Shown here: piece by piece, positions 52,963-61,048 of the stretch | Layout of the letters: the number at the start of each line of letters is the position of its first letter | Numbering within the stretch: position 1 is the first letter of the stretch | Source: an uncultured Clostridia bacterium | Lineage (GTDB): Bacteria; Bacillota; Clostridia; Oscillospirales; CAG-272 | Direction of reading: 5' to 3' | Assembly (NCBI GenBank): GCA_946407735.1 | Contig: CAMJPL010000002.1 | Location: forward strand, 1 to 64,000 | Length of the DNA: 64,000 nt | Made by a program: the position numbers and the translations under genes | Notes under the pieces: model-generated | The model's input: the letters and a program-made list of their open reading frames with translations, nothing else | Database searches by the model: none | Told to the model about the DNA's origin: nothing

Positions 52963-53322
52963 ATGGGAAAAACCAGATGGCTGATCCCCGACTGCGAGCT
53001 CCCTCCCGAGGGAGACGGGGTCCTCAAGGGGCATGAATCGGTCATCATCGTGAACGACAGCGGCGAGGACGCCGAGATCGAAGTAAAGCTGTACTTTACC
53101 GACGAGGAAAGCGTTTCCGGGATCTTCTGGCACGTCGGCGCCGACCGCGTGAAATGCTTCAGGATGAACAATCCCGACGACATGGGCGGCTTCATCGTCC
53201 CGAAGGAGACCCAGTACGCGATGAAGCTGGTATCGTCCTGCCCTATCGTCGTGCAGTACGGAAGACTGGACAACCGTCAGACGAATCTCGCCTATTATAC
53301 CACTCTCGGCTACGCCGAGTAA
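52963..53322 (+). CDS. ASRT-family small beta-sandwich protein (sensory-rhodopsin-transducer-like)
   Basis: 119 residues. GKTRWLIPDCELPPEGDG, the GHESVIIVND segment, IEVKLYFTDEE, the HVGADRVKCFRMNN stretch and the SSCPIVVQYGRLD segment follow the Anabaena sensory rhodopsin transducer (PF07100-type) family in order. That superfamily has been proposed to bind small molecules or sugars. No rhodopsin is present here. It starts 4 bp after the creatinase-like stop; ATG 52963 is preferred over TTG 52948. It sits between creatinase-like and creatininase-like genes. Confidence 0.8.
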   Translation: MGKTRWLIPDCELPPEGDGVLKGHESVIIVNDSGEDAEIEVKLYFTDEESVSGIFWHVGADRVKCFRMNNPDDMGGFIVPKETQYAMKLVSSCPIVVQYGRLDNRQTNLAYYTTLGYAE

Positions 53323-53332
53323 GGAGAATCGT

Positions 53333-54067
53333 ATGAGACTGGATTTTTGTTTTCCCCGTGAGCTGGAAGAAGCCAAAAAGAAACGGACTCCGGTGGTGAT
53401 CCCCGGCGGCACCGTCGAATATCACGGGCCGGCCTGCGGTTACGGCTGCGACACGCTGATAGTTGAGGGACTGCTGAATGAGCTCGCCAAAAAGCGAGAG
53501 CTAATCATCGCCCCGTCGATCAGCTACAGTCCTTCTAGCTGGGCGGTCGGGGGCGACACCTCGGGAACCGTGCATGTGGATGAGGTCATCTTCGAGGAAT
53601 ACCTCTACAACATATTCTGGAGCATGCTCTCGGCGGGGCTGAGGAACATCTATGTCGTGATCCATCATCAGTTCGAGGAAGGCAGCTTCATGCCGATGAC
53701 CCTCTCATACATGAAGGCCGGAAAGCGCGCGACGATGCGGTATCTCGAAAAGACTCTCGGTCAGGGCTGGTGGGGCAGCGAAAGCTACGCCGATTATTAC
53801 GACAATCTCGGCGGCGCCGATGATCCCTTCTCATGGATCAAGGTCATCCCGGCGATGTCTCCCAGAGCCCAGAAGGAGACCGGCTACGATCACGCCGGCA
53901 AGTACGAGACCTCGCTTCTGATGGCGCTCTACCCCGACGCGGTACATCTCGACAGGCTCGGCGACATCAAGCACTGGTTCACCAAAAACGCGGTCGAGGC
54001 AAGTCCCGAGCTCGGCCGCAGGATGATGGAGATCAGTCTCGCCGATCTCGATGAAGCGATAAAGTAA
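53333..54067 (+). CDS. Creatininase-superfamily amidohydrolase
   Basis: 244 residues. GGTVEYHGPACGYGCDT (residues 24-40) has the E-x-H and Asp metal ligands of creatininase. DHAGKYETSLLM corresponds to the conserved H-A-G-x-x-E-T-S motif. The middle motif, usually N-G-H-x-E/N, reads IHHQFEEGS, so one metal-ligand His may be replaced by Gln or shifted by one or two residues. Creatininases open cyclic amides such as creatinine. GGAGAATC precedes ATG 53333. Third gene of the operon. Confidence 0.85.
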   Translation: MRLDFCFPRELEEAKKKRTPVVIPGGTVEYHGPACGYGCDTLIVEGLLNELAKKRELIIAPSISYSPSSWAVGGDTSGTVHVDEVIFEEYLYNIFWSMLSAGLRNIYVVIHHQFEEGSFMPMTLSYMKAGKRATMRYLEKTLGQGWWGSESYADYYDNLGGADDPFSWIKVIPAMSPRAQKETGYDHAGKYETSLLMALYPDAVHLDRLGDIKHWFTKNAVEASPELGRRMMEISLADLDEAIK

Positions 54068-54093
54068 AACAAAACACAATGTTCAGCATATGA

Positions 54094-54174
54094 AAAATGA
54101 AGACGGCATCCCCGCGACCGGCATGGGTGATATTTCTCCCCTATGCGCCCGGCGGCGATGTCTGTCTTCATTTT
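54094..54174 (+). terminator. Large composite stem-loop
   Basis: AAAATGAAGAC (54094-54104) pairs perfectly with GTCTTCATTTT (54164-54174), and inner GCATC/GATG and GCAT/ATGC pairs extend it over 81 bases. It follows the creatininase-like gene and ends in TTTTC. It is probably a terminator, possibly a structured RNA. Confidence 0.55.
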
Positions 54175-54233
54175 CTTTGGATATGCTCTTCTCAGACCGA
54201 CCCGTTATATGATCCGAGAAAGGAAACGCACGG

Positions 54234-55325
54234 ATGAAACTTTATCTCAGACGTGAATTGTTCACCGAAAAAGAGTTTATTCTCGCCGAGGAGGGCGGGA
54301 TGCGCGCCACGGCGTTCCGGTATTCCACCGGAGTCGAAGCCCTGAGGATAGAAAACAGCCGCGGATATATAGTCATCCTTCCGTTTATGGGACAGCAGAT
54401 ATGGGATATCCGCTTCGACGGCAGAGATCTTAAAATGATGACCGGGATCCGCGAGCCCCGCATGACCGACAGCTTCCTAAAAACATACGGCGGATTCCTG
54501 TACCACTGCGGCCTTCGTTCCATCGGCGCTCCCGACGCGGACCATCCGCAGCACGGAGAGCTTCCGAACTGCCGTTATGACAGCGCCTGGCTTGAATCCG
54601 GTGTTGATGAAAACGGCGCATGGATGGAGGTCGGAGGAAAGGTCGATTATCAGATCGCCTTCACATACGGATATGCGTTCTCTCCGAAATGCCGCTTATA
54701 TGAATCGGCCGCTTCTGCCGAGACATGCGTGACGATAGAAAATCTCCGCCGCCAGCCGATGGAATACGCCTACCTCTGCCACATCAATTTCCGGCCGTTT
54801 GACGGCGCCGTCATCCGCGATACCGCGCCGAGAGACGCGGATCACGTCAAAGTTCATCGGGTGATCCCGGATTCCCTGCCGGAGGATCAGAAAAAGGCTC
54901 TTTCAGAATACATGGACAGGCTGAGCCTTGATCCGTCCGCGATGGATCACGTCGGAGATGAAGGTCAGTGCTATATGCCGGAGATCTGCTTCACCCTCAA
55001 ATATCTGACAGACGACGGCGGATACGGTTATACAATGCAGTGTCTGCCGGACGGAAGCGCCTGCTGCGTAAAGCATCCGGCCGCGATACTGCCATACGGC
55101 ATACGCTGGATCTCGCGGACCGGAAACGAGGATTCGATGGGCATGATCCTCCCCGCGACCGCCGAGCATCTAGGATATCGGTACGCGAAGGAGAACGGTC
55201 AGATGCGGACGCTTCCCCCGGAAGGAAAGATATCGTTCTCGGTCGTATTCGGCTTCCTGTCAGAGAATGAGGCCGCTCCGGTAAAGGAGAAGATCGGCGG
55301 GATATTGTCGGAATACCGGCGGTGA
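54234..55325 (+). CDS. DUF4432 / aldose-epimerase-like protein 2
   Basis: 363 residues of galactose-mutarotase-like fold. LPFMGQQIWDIRFDG, TYGGFLYHCGLRSIGAP, HPQHGELPNC (about residue 101-110) and YLCHINFRPFDGAV match the DUF4432 family, with the His-x-x-His-G and C-H-x-N-F motifs at the presumed active site. AAAGGAA precedes ATG 54234. It is longer than the other copy at 34248 and differs throughout. It may serve the upstream operon, but the large hairpin separates them. Confidence 0.82.
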   Translation: MKLYLRRELFTEKEFILAEEGGMRATAFRYSTGVEALRIENSRGYIVILPFMGQQIWDIRFDGRDLKMMTGIREPRMTDSFLKTYGGFLYHCGLRSIGAPDADHPQHGELPNCRYDSAWLESGVDENGAWMEVGGKVDYQIAFTYGYAFSPKCRLYESAASAETCVTIENLRRQPMEYAYLCHINFRPFDGAVIRDTAPRDADHVKVHRVIPDSLPEDQKKALSEYMDRLSLDPSAMDHVGDEGQCYMPEICFTLKYLTDDGGYGYTMQCLPDGSACCVKHPAAILPYGIRWISRTGNEDSMGMILPATAEHLGYRYAKENGQMRTLPPEGKISFSVVFGFLSENEAAPVKEKIGGILSEYRR

Positions 55326-55379
55326 GGCGTTTGCACGGGGGAATGGTGTGGGAGGTTTTGCAAAGAATTATAGGTGAGA

Positions 55380-55409
55380 GAACACCGCTTCCTGACGGAA
55401 GCGGTGTTC
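55380..55409. terminator. Bidirectional terminator
   Basis: A perfect 13-bp stem (55380-55392 with 55397-55409) with loop TGAC, between convergent genes. Confidence 0.85.
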
Positions 55410-55441
55410 GTATTTACTATTTACAGGCTGTCTTTTTCTTC

Positions 55442-56965
55442 TTAAGATATCTCACTATTATCATTTGCGGAGATATCTGTCGGTTCGCCGGAATCGGTAT
55501 TATCTTCGGATCCAGTGCTTTCTGCTTCTTCGCCGTCGTCAGCGTTCGGCTCGATCTGCCCGGCAGCCGGTTCGATCTGCTCGGAATCCGCAGCGCTCTG
55601 CTCGGATGACGGCTCAGTCTGTCCGGCAGCCGGCTTCGGCCTGTCTTTTGAGGCGAAGTTGAGCGAAAGGCCAAGGAATATGAACGGGTATGTCACGGTG
55701 TAATAGAAGCATACGCCGAAGAAGGAGCTTACAAGATACCCGAACGCGCCGACCATGCATATCAGTGTGGCGGGATTCAGCTCTTTTCTGTATTTAAGGC
55801 CGTGAATGAAGACAGACGTGCATGCGGCTATATAGCTCAGTCCGGCCGGAATGCCGAAGAACGCCGTATATTCGAGGAATTCGTTGTGAGGGCTTCCGGT
55901 GCTTATCCCTTCAAGCGTGATGATCTCAAGCAGTCCCTCGATGCCGTTGCCGAATACCGGGCGGTCGATTATGTGTCTTACCGTAGCCTTCCAGATCTTC
56001 CATCTTCCCGAGCCGGCCTCGTCGGCGGCGGCAAGCCCCTGCGCGATATTGCCTACATCCGTGAAGGTGCGGATTATGGAGGTGAAAATGCTTGTCGTAA
56101 AGAAGGAGCTTATAATCGACGTGCAGAAGAAGATCGCGAACGGAACGAGCACATATAGATTGAACTTTCCGTCCTTTATCCTGTAAACGATGAAAAGGAA
56201 TACATGCGACATGACCATGGATATCCAGACACCGAGCGTATTGTTGTAGCCGAGGGCAAAGCACTGGACAATCAGCATCAGGCACCAGATGACAAGATCG
56301 ATCACCTTCCCCGATCTGTTGTCCTCTTTAGCTTTCGTGCTCAGCATATCAATGATCATAGCTGAGGTTAGGGCTATACTTACAGCGAGATAATATCCGT
56401 AATGATTGCTGTTGTGGTATGTGACTCTCAGCGAGCCTCTGTACGGATTGAGTATATACGATATCATGCCGTACAGAGCGTAGGCGCTGGCGATATAGCA
56501 GCACATCCTGACGAGGAACTTTTTGACCCGCTCGTCATATACGAGAGAGGATATGAACAGGAACAGGATGACGTTCGCCATATACGTCCACATGCTCATC
56601 TTGGTGTACGGATGACCGTGCACGGCGTAATACGTGAAACCGTTGACGCCTATCGACATCAGCACAAGTCCGAGATAGAGCACGAAAAGAAGCAGCGTCG
56701 TCTGGAAGGTGTATGTACGCCTGAAGGCGGCTTTTATAAAGTGCCTGTCGCTGCTGCGGATGAACAGTATGACAAAAGAGATAAGCAGCACCGCGACTAT
56801 CGCTATCGGGAGATACGGTATGATCCTGAACGTCTCGTATTCAAGCGAGGACGTGATGCTCTGAAAGTAGTTGATAAAAACGTCAAGCAGCGGCGTGAGT
56901 ATGAACAGCGCCGCCGGGATCGCGCATATTATCTGATCGGGGGCGATTCGTTTCTTGTTTTCCAT
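55442..56965 (-). CDS. O-antigen-ligase/polymerase-like membrane protein
   Basis: 507 residues with 10-12 membrane segments and, near residues 300-360, the extracellular loop with RWKIWKATVRHIIDRPVFG and GSPHNEFLEYTAFFG that marks Wzy/WaaL/O-antigen-ligase family proteins (the last motif holds the conserved His). The cytoplasmic or exposed tail (about 440-507) is low-complexity: imperfect AAGQ-EP and SEQ repeats rich in Glu, Ser, Asp and Pro. It probably joins or polymerises a surface glycan. No ribosome binding site is evident at ATG 56965. Confidence 0.85.
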   Translation of the reverse strand: MENKKRIAPDQIICAIPAALFILTPLLDVFINYFQSITSSLEYETFRIIPYLPIAIVAVLLISFVILFIRSSDRHFIKAAFRRTYTFQTTLLLFVLYLGLVLMSIGVNGFTYYAVHGHPYTKMSMWTYMANVILFLFISSLVYDERVKKFLVRMCCYIASAYALYGMISYILNPYRGSLRVTYHNSNHYGYYLAVSIALTSAMIIDMLSTKAKEDNRSGKVIDLVIWCLMLIVQCFALGYNNTLGVWISMVMSHVFLFIVYRIKDGKFNLYVLVPFAIFFCTSIISSFFTTSIFTSIIRTFTDVGNIAQGLAAADEAGSGRWKIWKATVRHIIDRPVFGNGIEGLLEIITLEGISTGSPHNEFLEYTAFFGIPAGLSYIAACTSVFIHGLKYRKELNPATLICMVGAFGYLVSSFFGVCFYYTVTYPFIFLGLSLNFASKDRPKPAAGQTEPSSEQSAADSEQIEPAAGQIEPNADDGEEAESTGSEDNTDSGEPTDISANDNSEIS

Positions 56966-57012
56966 GTTGATTCAGACTGTCGGTTTATAATTTATTCTTT
57001 ATTTGCCATATA

Positions 57013-57041
57013 ATTATACCATACTTCCGTCGCCATTTCAA
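57013..57041 (-). promoter_or_regulatory. Promoter of the O-antigen-ligase-like gene
   Basis: Minus strand TTGAAA (57036-57041), 17 bp, TATAAT (57013-57018), TGG extended -10. It abuts the end of the surface-protein relic. Confidence 0.8.
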
Positions 57042-57042
57042 G

Positions 57043-57396
57043 TCATCCGGAAAAAATATCCCCCGCAGCGGATGCCGCGGCGAGATCGATCAGGGACAGG
57101 CCGATGACGTAGTATGCGGTCGTGCCGTTCGAGCCGGTGGAGGGGAGAGCATATCCGGTGATATTTGTAACAATTAATGTATATGTTTTGGTCTCTGAAT
57201 CATATTTTACACCGTTACCGCTTAATGACTGATTGTTGTCTTTCTAGTTGTATATTACTTCAGTATCAGAAACAGTAATAATGATTGGAGAAGTTAGCGA
57301 AATATATCCTGCCGGAGCTGATGTCTCAACCATATAATAATCATCAAAAAGCAGATTACCTAGATCTATCTGTCCTTTATTTACATCGTTACTAGA
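57043..57396 (-). pseudogene. 3' relic of an LPxTG surface protein with SpaA/Cna-B-type domain
   Basis: Read leftwards in one frame from the IS edge: a fragment ending in DDYYMVETSAPAGY (Cna-B/SpaA signature) and IIITVSDTEVIYN, then an amber stop (57244-57246), then in the same frame a further 45 residues to LPSTG (57133-57147) and a hydrophobic tail ending at TGA 57043. The tail lacks the usual final basic residues. The 5' part of the gene is missing; right of the IS there is no continuation. The middle is AT-rich and the sorting-signal end GC-rich. Confidence 0.75.
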
Positions 57397-58207
57397 GTCT
57401 GCTGACACTATTTCAACCACACAATAATATAAGCAAACTGAATAAAAAGGCAAAATACATAGAATCAAGCTTATCGTAACGGGTAAAAACTTTTCTGGAT
57501 TCTTTAAGCCAACGAAAAAGTCTTTCGATTATATTTCGTCGTTTATATAGATCCTTATCATAATCCCATGGTTCTTTATGATTCTTCTTAGGAGGAACCA
57601 CAGGCTTATGAGAATACGCTTCAGCAAGACTGCGAGTCTTATCGCCTTCATAAGCCCTGTCCATAAGAAGCGGCACACCTTCATAAATATTTCCTACTTT
57701 TTCGATAGACACTCTTCCTTCTGGAGCGTCATGAATGTTTCCGCCTTAGAGGTGCATTTCAATGATTGTCTTGTCATCTGCGGATACCACGTGAAGCTTG
57801 GTATTCCAGCCTCCTTTGGACTTTCCGATTGCTTGTTTTCCGTTTTTTTTAAAGCCCCTTGTCCATCAGGGTGTACTTTGCACGATGTGCTGTCCAGCGC
57901 AAGTACTTCAACTTTAATAGATATGATCTTTTCTTGCTGCCTGGCAGTAAATATGCGCCGGATCACTCCATTTGAAACCCAACGATTAAAACGCTTGTAT
58001 ATACTGTTCCAATTGCCGTATTCTTTTGGTAATGCCCTCCATTTGCATCCGTTTTCGGCGATATACAATATTGCATTTATGAAATCGTAGTTGTCGATTT
58101 TTACATTCCCGCGTTGAACCGGAAATGGCCTCTCTATTCTTTTGAATTGCTCATGTGATATTTTCATATAGATATTATGTCACATATTTGTTTTAGTGTC
58201 AACAGGC
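57397..58207 (-). mobile_element. IS5-family (IS427-group-like) insertion sequence, decayed
   Basis: About 811 bp bounded by imperfect inverted repeats: GTCTGCTGACACTA (57397-57410) and, in inverted orientation, GCCTGTTGACACTA (58194-58207), 12 of 14 identical. It contains a two-frame DDE transposase. CTA occurs just outside both ends with a 2-base offset on the left, so the exact ends and target duplication are uncertain. It is AT-rich relative to the window. Confidence 0.8.
57413..58167 (-). pseudogene. IS5-family transposase, two frames, nonsense mutation
   Basis: Frame 1 starts at ATG 58167 (IERPFPVQRG, NGCKWRALPKEYGNW, LDST with the first catalytic Asp). At an A8 run (57845-57853 region) a -1 shift gives NGKQAIGKSKGGWNTKLH, the true continuation. 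IS427-group elements commonly use programmed frameshifting here. In that second frame the motif HLSGGNIHDAP reads HL-stop-GGNIHDAP because of TAA at 57746-57748. After it come MDRAYEGDKTR (second Asp) and NIIERLFRWLK (Glu). The stop makes it a probable pseudogene. Confidence 0.8.
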
Positions 58208-58479
58208 CTAATACCGAATCGGGATTGTCCTGCAGATTATACCATATTTCTCTATGAATAACAATCCATGTGGGATAAACCGATGGGATTTGGGATGAGC
58301 GGACTGAGCTCTGGATAAACCAGACCAGATAATCAGTTTTCGGGTATTATTCCGGTTTTTTTCACTCAGGTATTGAATATCCGGCCGAAATATAGTATAA
58401 TAATACACATCATATAAGTTCACACAGACTGCCGTCAACGTATGCCGACGCTCCGGCGCAGTTTTGAGAGGAATTGAAA
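58208..58479. other. Intergenic region between IS and SBP3
   Basis: 272 bases, AT-rich near the IS. It holds the SBP3 promoter and two copies of GGATAAACC 40 bp apart (58273 and 58313), but no gene. Confidence 0.5.
58373..58401 (+). promoter_or_regulatory. Promoter of SBP3
   Basis: TTGAAT (58373-58378), 17 bp, TATAAT (58396-58401). Confidence 0.75.
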
Positions 58480-59952
58480 ATGCTGAAGAAAATCACCGCT
58501 TTATCCGTTTCGATGATGATGCTGTTATCCGCCGTCCTTGTCTCCTGCGGGGAGGAAGCCTCGGCGCCTCCCGCCGCCGGCGGGACGTCGGCTCCGGAGG
58601 CTTCGCCGGAGACCACCGCCGCCGAGACCGAAGCTGAGACGGCGCCTGAGTCGGTCGTCCCCGATCAGGATCTCGAAGGCTACACATACGTCATCCTCGA
58701 GCGCAAGAACGCCGCAAACATCGTCGAACGTGAAGGCGACCGCGAAGAGATGGACGGCGACATCCTCAACGACGCGATATATACCCGCAACCGCGCGATC
58801 GAGGAAAGGTTCAATGCGAAGATCAAAAGCGCCACGGTCGACGACGTTCAGGCGCCGTTCACAAAGAGCGTGAAGGCGGGGGATAAAGAATACTCGATGG
58901 TCTTCATCACTCCCCCGGCGTCGGTGAGCGACGGCATCGACGGCTACAACATGAACCTGTGGGAGATTCCCGGCATGGATCTTACGCAGCCGTGGTACAA
59001 TGACGTCGTCGTCAACAACTTCACCGTCAGAAACAAGCTGTATTCCGCTCTCAGCGATATGACCTACGGAGCCAGCATATTCGCCTGCTGCATGTTTTAC
59101 AACACCAATCTGTGCGACAAATACGGCATCGAGCAGATAAGCGAGACCGTCAAAAAAGGTCAGTGGACGCAGGAAAAGGAACTTGAGATAAGCAAAGGGA
59201 TCAGCTCGGACATAAACGGCGACGGCAAGATGGACACCGAAGATTTCTACGGTCATGTCGCCGGCAGCACGCACAACTGCATGAACTACCAGTACGACGC
59301 CGATATCCCGTATCTCAAGATCAACAACGAGGAAGGCACATATGAAGTCGCGATCATGTCGGAGAGGCTGGTAAAGACGGTAGAGCGCATAAACGCTCTG
59401 CTCTGGGAGGACAACCGCTCTCTCGTCACCGACAAGCACATCGACATGTTCAAAAACGGTCAGGCCCTGTTCATCACCGGCGGCTATGTCGGCACCATGC
59501 TGCTGCTGCGCGACATGGAGGACGATTTCGTCCCGCTCACCTATCCGAAATTCGATGAGGCGCAGGAGAAGTACCTTTCGATGCTGGCCGGCTCGACATC
59601 GTTCATCGTCATCCCCGGAGTCTATGCCGACGACCCGGCGACGCTCGGGAAGATCGGGACCCTGACCGAGGCTCTGTCCGAATACAGCTACAACAATCTT
59701 ACCCCCGTCATCTACGACACCGTCATCGAGAACAAAACCTCGCGCGACTACGAGACCACAAAGCAGATGCTCGACATCATCCGCGACGGGCGTATGGCCG
59801 ACTTCGGCTATCTCACCGACAAGAACAGCTACATGAGTGTCATCCTCACCAACTGCCTTGACAAGAAGACGAACGACGTCGCCTCTATGTACGCGAAGAA
59901 GATCGACAAGGTGACAAAGTTCTACGACAAGCTGTTCGAGAACTTCGCCTGA
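58480..59952 (+). CDS. Extracellular solute-binding lipoprotein 3
   Basis: About 490 residues. Signal peptide with lipobox LVSC, then a Pro/Ala/Glu/Thr-rich linker to about residue 60, then a sugar-binding-protein body. SSDINGDGKMDTEDFYG (about 241-257) is an EF-hand-like calcium loop at the same position as in the other two lipoproteins. GAGAGGA precedes ATG 58480; the in-frame TTG at 58474 is rejected. It is a monocistronic unit with its own promoter and terminator, again without permease genes. Confidence 0.88.
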   Translation: MLKKITALSVSMMMLLSAVLVSCGEEASAPPAAGGTSAPEASPETTAAETEAETAPESVVPDQDLEGYTYVILERKNAANIVEREGDREEMDGDILNDAIYTRNRAIEERFNAKIKSATVDDVQAPFTKSVKAGDKEYSMVFITPPASVSDGIDGYNMNLWEIPGMDLTQPWYNDVVVNNFTVRNKLYSALSDMTYGASIFACCMFYNTNLCDKYGIEQISETVKKGQWTQEKELEISKGISSDINGDGKMDTEDFYGHVAGSTHNCMNYQYDADIPYLKINNEEGTYEVAIMSERLVKTVERINALLWEDNRSLVTDKHIDMFKNGQALFITGGYVGTMLLLRDMEDDFVPLTYPKFDEAQEKYLSMLAGSTSFIVIPGVYADDPATLGKIGTLTEALSEYSYNNLTPVIYDTVIENKTSRDYETTKQMLDIIRDGRMADFGYLTDKNSYMSVILTNCLDKKTNDVASMYAKKIDKVTKFYDKLFENFA

Positions 59953-59963
59953 GATCAAAACAG

Positions 59964-60021
59964 AAAAGAGCTTTCACGCCGCCTTTAAAAATTGCGGTAA
60001 GAGCGTGAAAGCTCTTTTTTT
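59964..60021. terminator. Strong bidirectional terminator
   Basis: A 16-bp outer stem (59964-59979 with 60003-60018) with an inner CCGC/GCGG hairpin and T7 on the plus strand, between convergent genes. Confidence 0.9.
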
Positions 60022-60036
60022 ATATTCTGCCGGACG

Positions 60037-61020
60037 TCATCCTATCTTGAGGACCACCTTGCCTGTATTCTCGTTGTTTTCAAGTATCGCGTGAGCCGCC
60101 TCGGCCTCGGTGACCGGCAGTATTTTATATATAACAGGCCGGTCCATTCCCTGAGAAAGCTTCGGATAGACCTTCGATATGATCTCCGAGACGAGCGCCG
60201 CCTTGAATCCGGGAGCTCTCGATCTCAGCGTGCTGCCGATTATCCGGATGTTCCTGACATAGATGTTCCTCAGATCTATTTCGGTCTCTGTCCCGGAGAG
60301 CGCCGCGATCATTATCCATCTCGCGCCTTTGGCGAGATACGGAAGACATCTGCCCATCCCCTCGCCGCCGACGCAGTCGACGGTGACATCGACAGGAGTT
60401 CCCCGCTCGAGCTCGGCTTTCAGCGCATCGGCGAGGTCTTCCTTTCTGGTGTCGATTATAACGTCGGCTCCGAGCCTTTTCACCTTGTCGAGCTTGCTTT
60501 CGCCGCGGATCGTGGTTATCACGCGCAGTCCGAAGGCTTTGGCGAGAGGGATCGCGACCGACGCCAGCCCGCTGCCGCCGGCCTGCATGAGAAATGTCTC
60601 GCCCTCCTTCGCCTGTCCTTCGACGAACAGATTCAGATACGCCGTGCACACCGCCTCCGGGAAGGCGGCGGCCTCCGCCATCGAGAAGCCGTCGGGGATC
60701 GGCATCAGCATATCGTATCTCACGGCAGCGTACTCGGCGTAGCCGCCTCCGCCGAGAAGCGAGCATACCCTGTCGCCTTCGCGGAAGGCGCATTTTTCCT
60801 TCGCCTCATCGCCGAGCTTCTCTATCGTCCCGGAGATCTCAAGCCCCATCCATTCAGGCGCTCCGGGCGGAGGAGGGTATCCGCCCGATCTCTGCATAAG
60901 ATCAGCTCTGTTTATCCCGGCGTATTCGACGCGTACAAGAGCCTCGTCAGGCGACACCGAAATATCCGGCACATCGGACCATGACAGGCTTTTGTCACCG
61001 TTTATGATCACGGCCTTCAT
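60037..61020 (-). CDS. Zinc-free MDR quinone oxidoreductase (PIG3/Qor-like)
   Basis: About 327 residues. YAGINRADLMQRSGGYPPPPGAP (about residues 36-58) is the PIG3/NADPH:quinone-reductase signature, AGGSGLASVAIPLAK the nucleotide-binding loop, and VDCVGG the substrate-side strand. No structural-zinc Cys cluster. It reduces quinones or alpha,beta-unsaturated carbonyls with NADPH. ATG 61020 is chosen with GGGGGAAAG upstream. It lies 28 bp behind an oxidoreductase gene and is co-transcribed with it. Confidence 0.9.
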   Translation of the reverse strand: MKAVIINGDKSLSWSDVPDISVSPDEALVRVEYAGINRADLMQRSGGYPPPPGAPEWMGLEISGTIEKLGDEAKEKCAFREGDRVCSLLGGGGYAEYAAVRYDMLMPIPDGFSMAEAAAFPEAVCTAYLNLFVEGQAKEGETFLMQAGGSGLASVAIPLAKAFGLRVITTIRGESKLDKVKRLGADVIIDTRKEDLADALKAELERGTPVDVTVDCVGGEGMGRCLPYLAKGARWIMIAALSGTETEIDLRNIYVRNIRIIGSTLRSRAPGFKAALVSEIISKVYPKLSQGMDRPVIYKILPVTEAEAAHAILENNENTGKVVLKIG

Positions 61021-61048
61021 TCGTCTTTCCCCCTTCGCCTTATACAGA

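Noticed and set aside
52963-53322. Light-sensing (rhodopsin) system
   Set aside because: The family name comes from Anabaena; no rhodopsin gene is visible and the context is metabolic.
58273-58321. GGATAAACC twice, 40 bp apart, upstream of SBP3
   Set aside because: Only nine bases, spacing not equal to two turns, more than 50 bp from the -35, and no regulator gene beside it. Too weak to call an operator.
58525-59958. 477-codon open frame antisense to SBP3
   Set aside because: It lies wholly opposite a lipoprotein with promoter, ribosome binding site and terminator; no motif of its own.
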